Under the pieces are notes generated by a model that made no database searches, was not told the DNA's origin, and saw only the letters and a list, made by a program, of their open reading frames with translations. The translations under genes and the position numbers were made by a program. From positions 1 through 22,298 of the IMG/VR virus record IMGVR_UViG_3300025128_000384: a DNA stretch of 22,298 nucleotides. One strand, written 5' to 3'. This stretch comes from a virus. Within the stretch, counting starts at the first letter, position 1. Every line of letters begins with the position of its first letter. Shown here one piece after another: positions 22,147-22,298 of the stretch.

Positions 22147-22298
22147 TTAACCTTCTAGTGTTGCTATACGGGCAAGTGCCGCATCTAGTTTGGTTGATAA
22201 CTCTTGTATGGATTTAATTAATGGAGAAACAAACATTTCACGGCTGATTGTTTGGACACCATCTAGACCCTCTCCCCAACCTGCAAAAGTATCTACAC
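22147..22298 (-). CDS. C-terminus of probable tail fibre/spike protein, 5' part outside window
   Basis: Only the last 49 codons are present, ending at TAA 22147-22149. They encode VDTFAGWGEGLDGVQTISRE, then MFVSPLIKSIQELSTKLDAA, then LARIATLEG. A short linker followed by a Leu-heptad helix at the extreme C-terminus, with IQELSTKLDAALARIATLE, is typical of trimeric fibre proteins and of the tail that follows chaperone-like S74 domains. The domain itself is not visible, so the call rests on the terminal helix and on the adjacent oxygenase and tail genes. Confidence 0.6.
   Translation of the reverse strand, partial: VDTFAGWGEGLDGVQTISREMFVSPLIKSIQELSTKLDAALARIATLEG

Noticed and set aside
21777-22217. 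Plus-strand 146-codon open frame
   Set aside because: Antisense to the oxygenase, which has clear catalytic motifs; no motif in this frame.
1-22298. tRNA, rRNA, integrase, attachment site, insertion sequence
   Set aside because: None recognised on either strand; no cloverleaf, no recombinase or transposase motifs, and almost no non-coding space.

Overview
The window looks like part of the genome of a tailed double-stranded DNA phage, most likely a marine podovirus-like phage of an alphaproteobacterium. The host and lineage are inferences from protein style: Gly/Gln/Ala/Met-rich virion proteins, a 2OG-Fe(II) oxygenase beside the tail genes, and an archaeo-eukaryotic-type primase. A relative of the HMO-2011-type podoviruses is possible but cannot be shown from this window. 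There is no integrase, tRNA, rRNA, insertion sequence or CRISPR array. Coding density is close to complete: the longest gene-free stretch is 102 bases (4437-4538), so no gap reaches 300 bases.

Replication block (1-4436, minus strand, read from 4436 down to 1). The order is a 193-aa coiled-coil protein, a probable ssDNA-binding protein with a bacterial SSB-like acidic tip, an archaeo-eukaryotic-type primase, a 48-aa helix-turn-helix protein, and a UvrD-like SF1 helicase cut by the window edge. Junctions are one base apart or overlapping except for a 56-base gap with a hairpin (3003-3058) before the primase.

Switch and lone plus-strand gene (4437-5987). A SNF2-type SF2 helicase is the only plus-strand gene. 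Its sigma-70-like promoter interlocks with the promoter of the minus-strand replication block in one dyad-symmetric site centred on 4495. Its 3' end overlaps the last virion gene tail-to-tail by 9 bases.

Virion block (5979-22298, minus strand, read from 22298 down). The order is the C-terminus of a probable tail fibre, a 2OG-Fe(II) oxygenase, two small proteins, a 641-aa tail protein, a 98-aa protein, a zinc-ribbon protein, then five large proteins (563, 601, 1076, 1388 and 547 aa). Those five are probably internal, ejection or tail-associated virion proteins. They carry striking sequence devices: a lysine-striped amphipathic helix, an 18-residue repeat, a dockerin-like calcium loop, an exact tyrosine heptad, and short motifs shared between neighbours (LAPxISLxPxIRPL, FAxGG, GIGSLG). 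Many junctions are TAATG or ATGA overlaps, suggesting translational coupling. Terminase, portal, capsid and DNA polymerase are not in this window.
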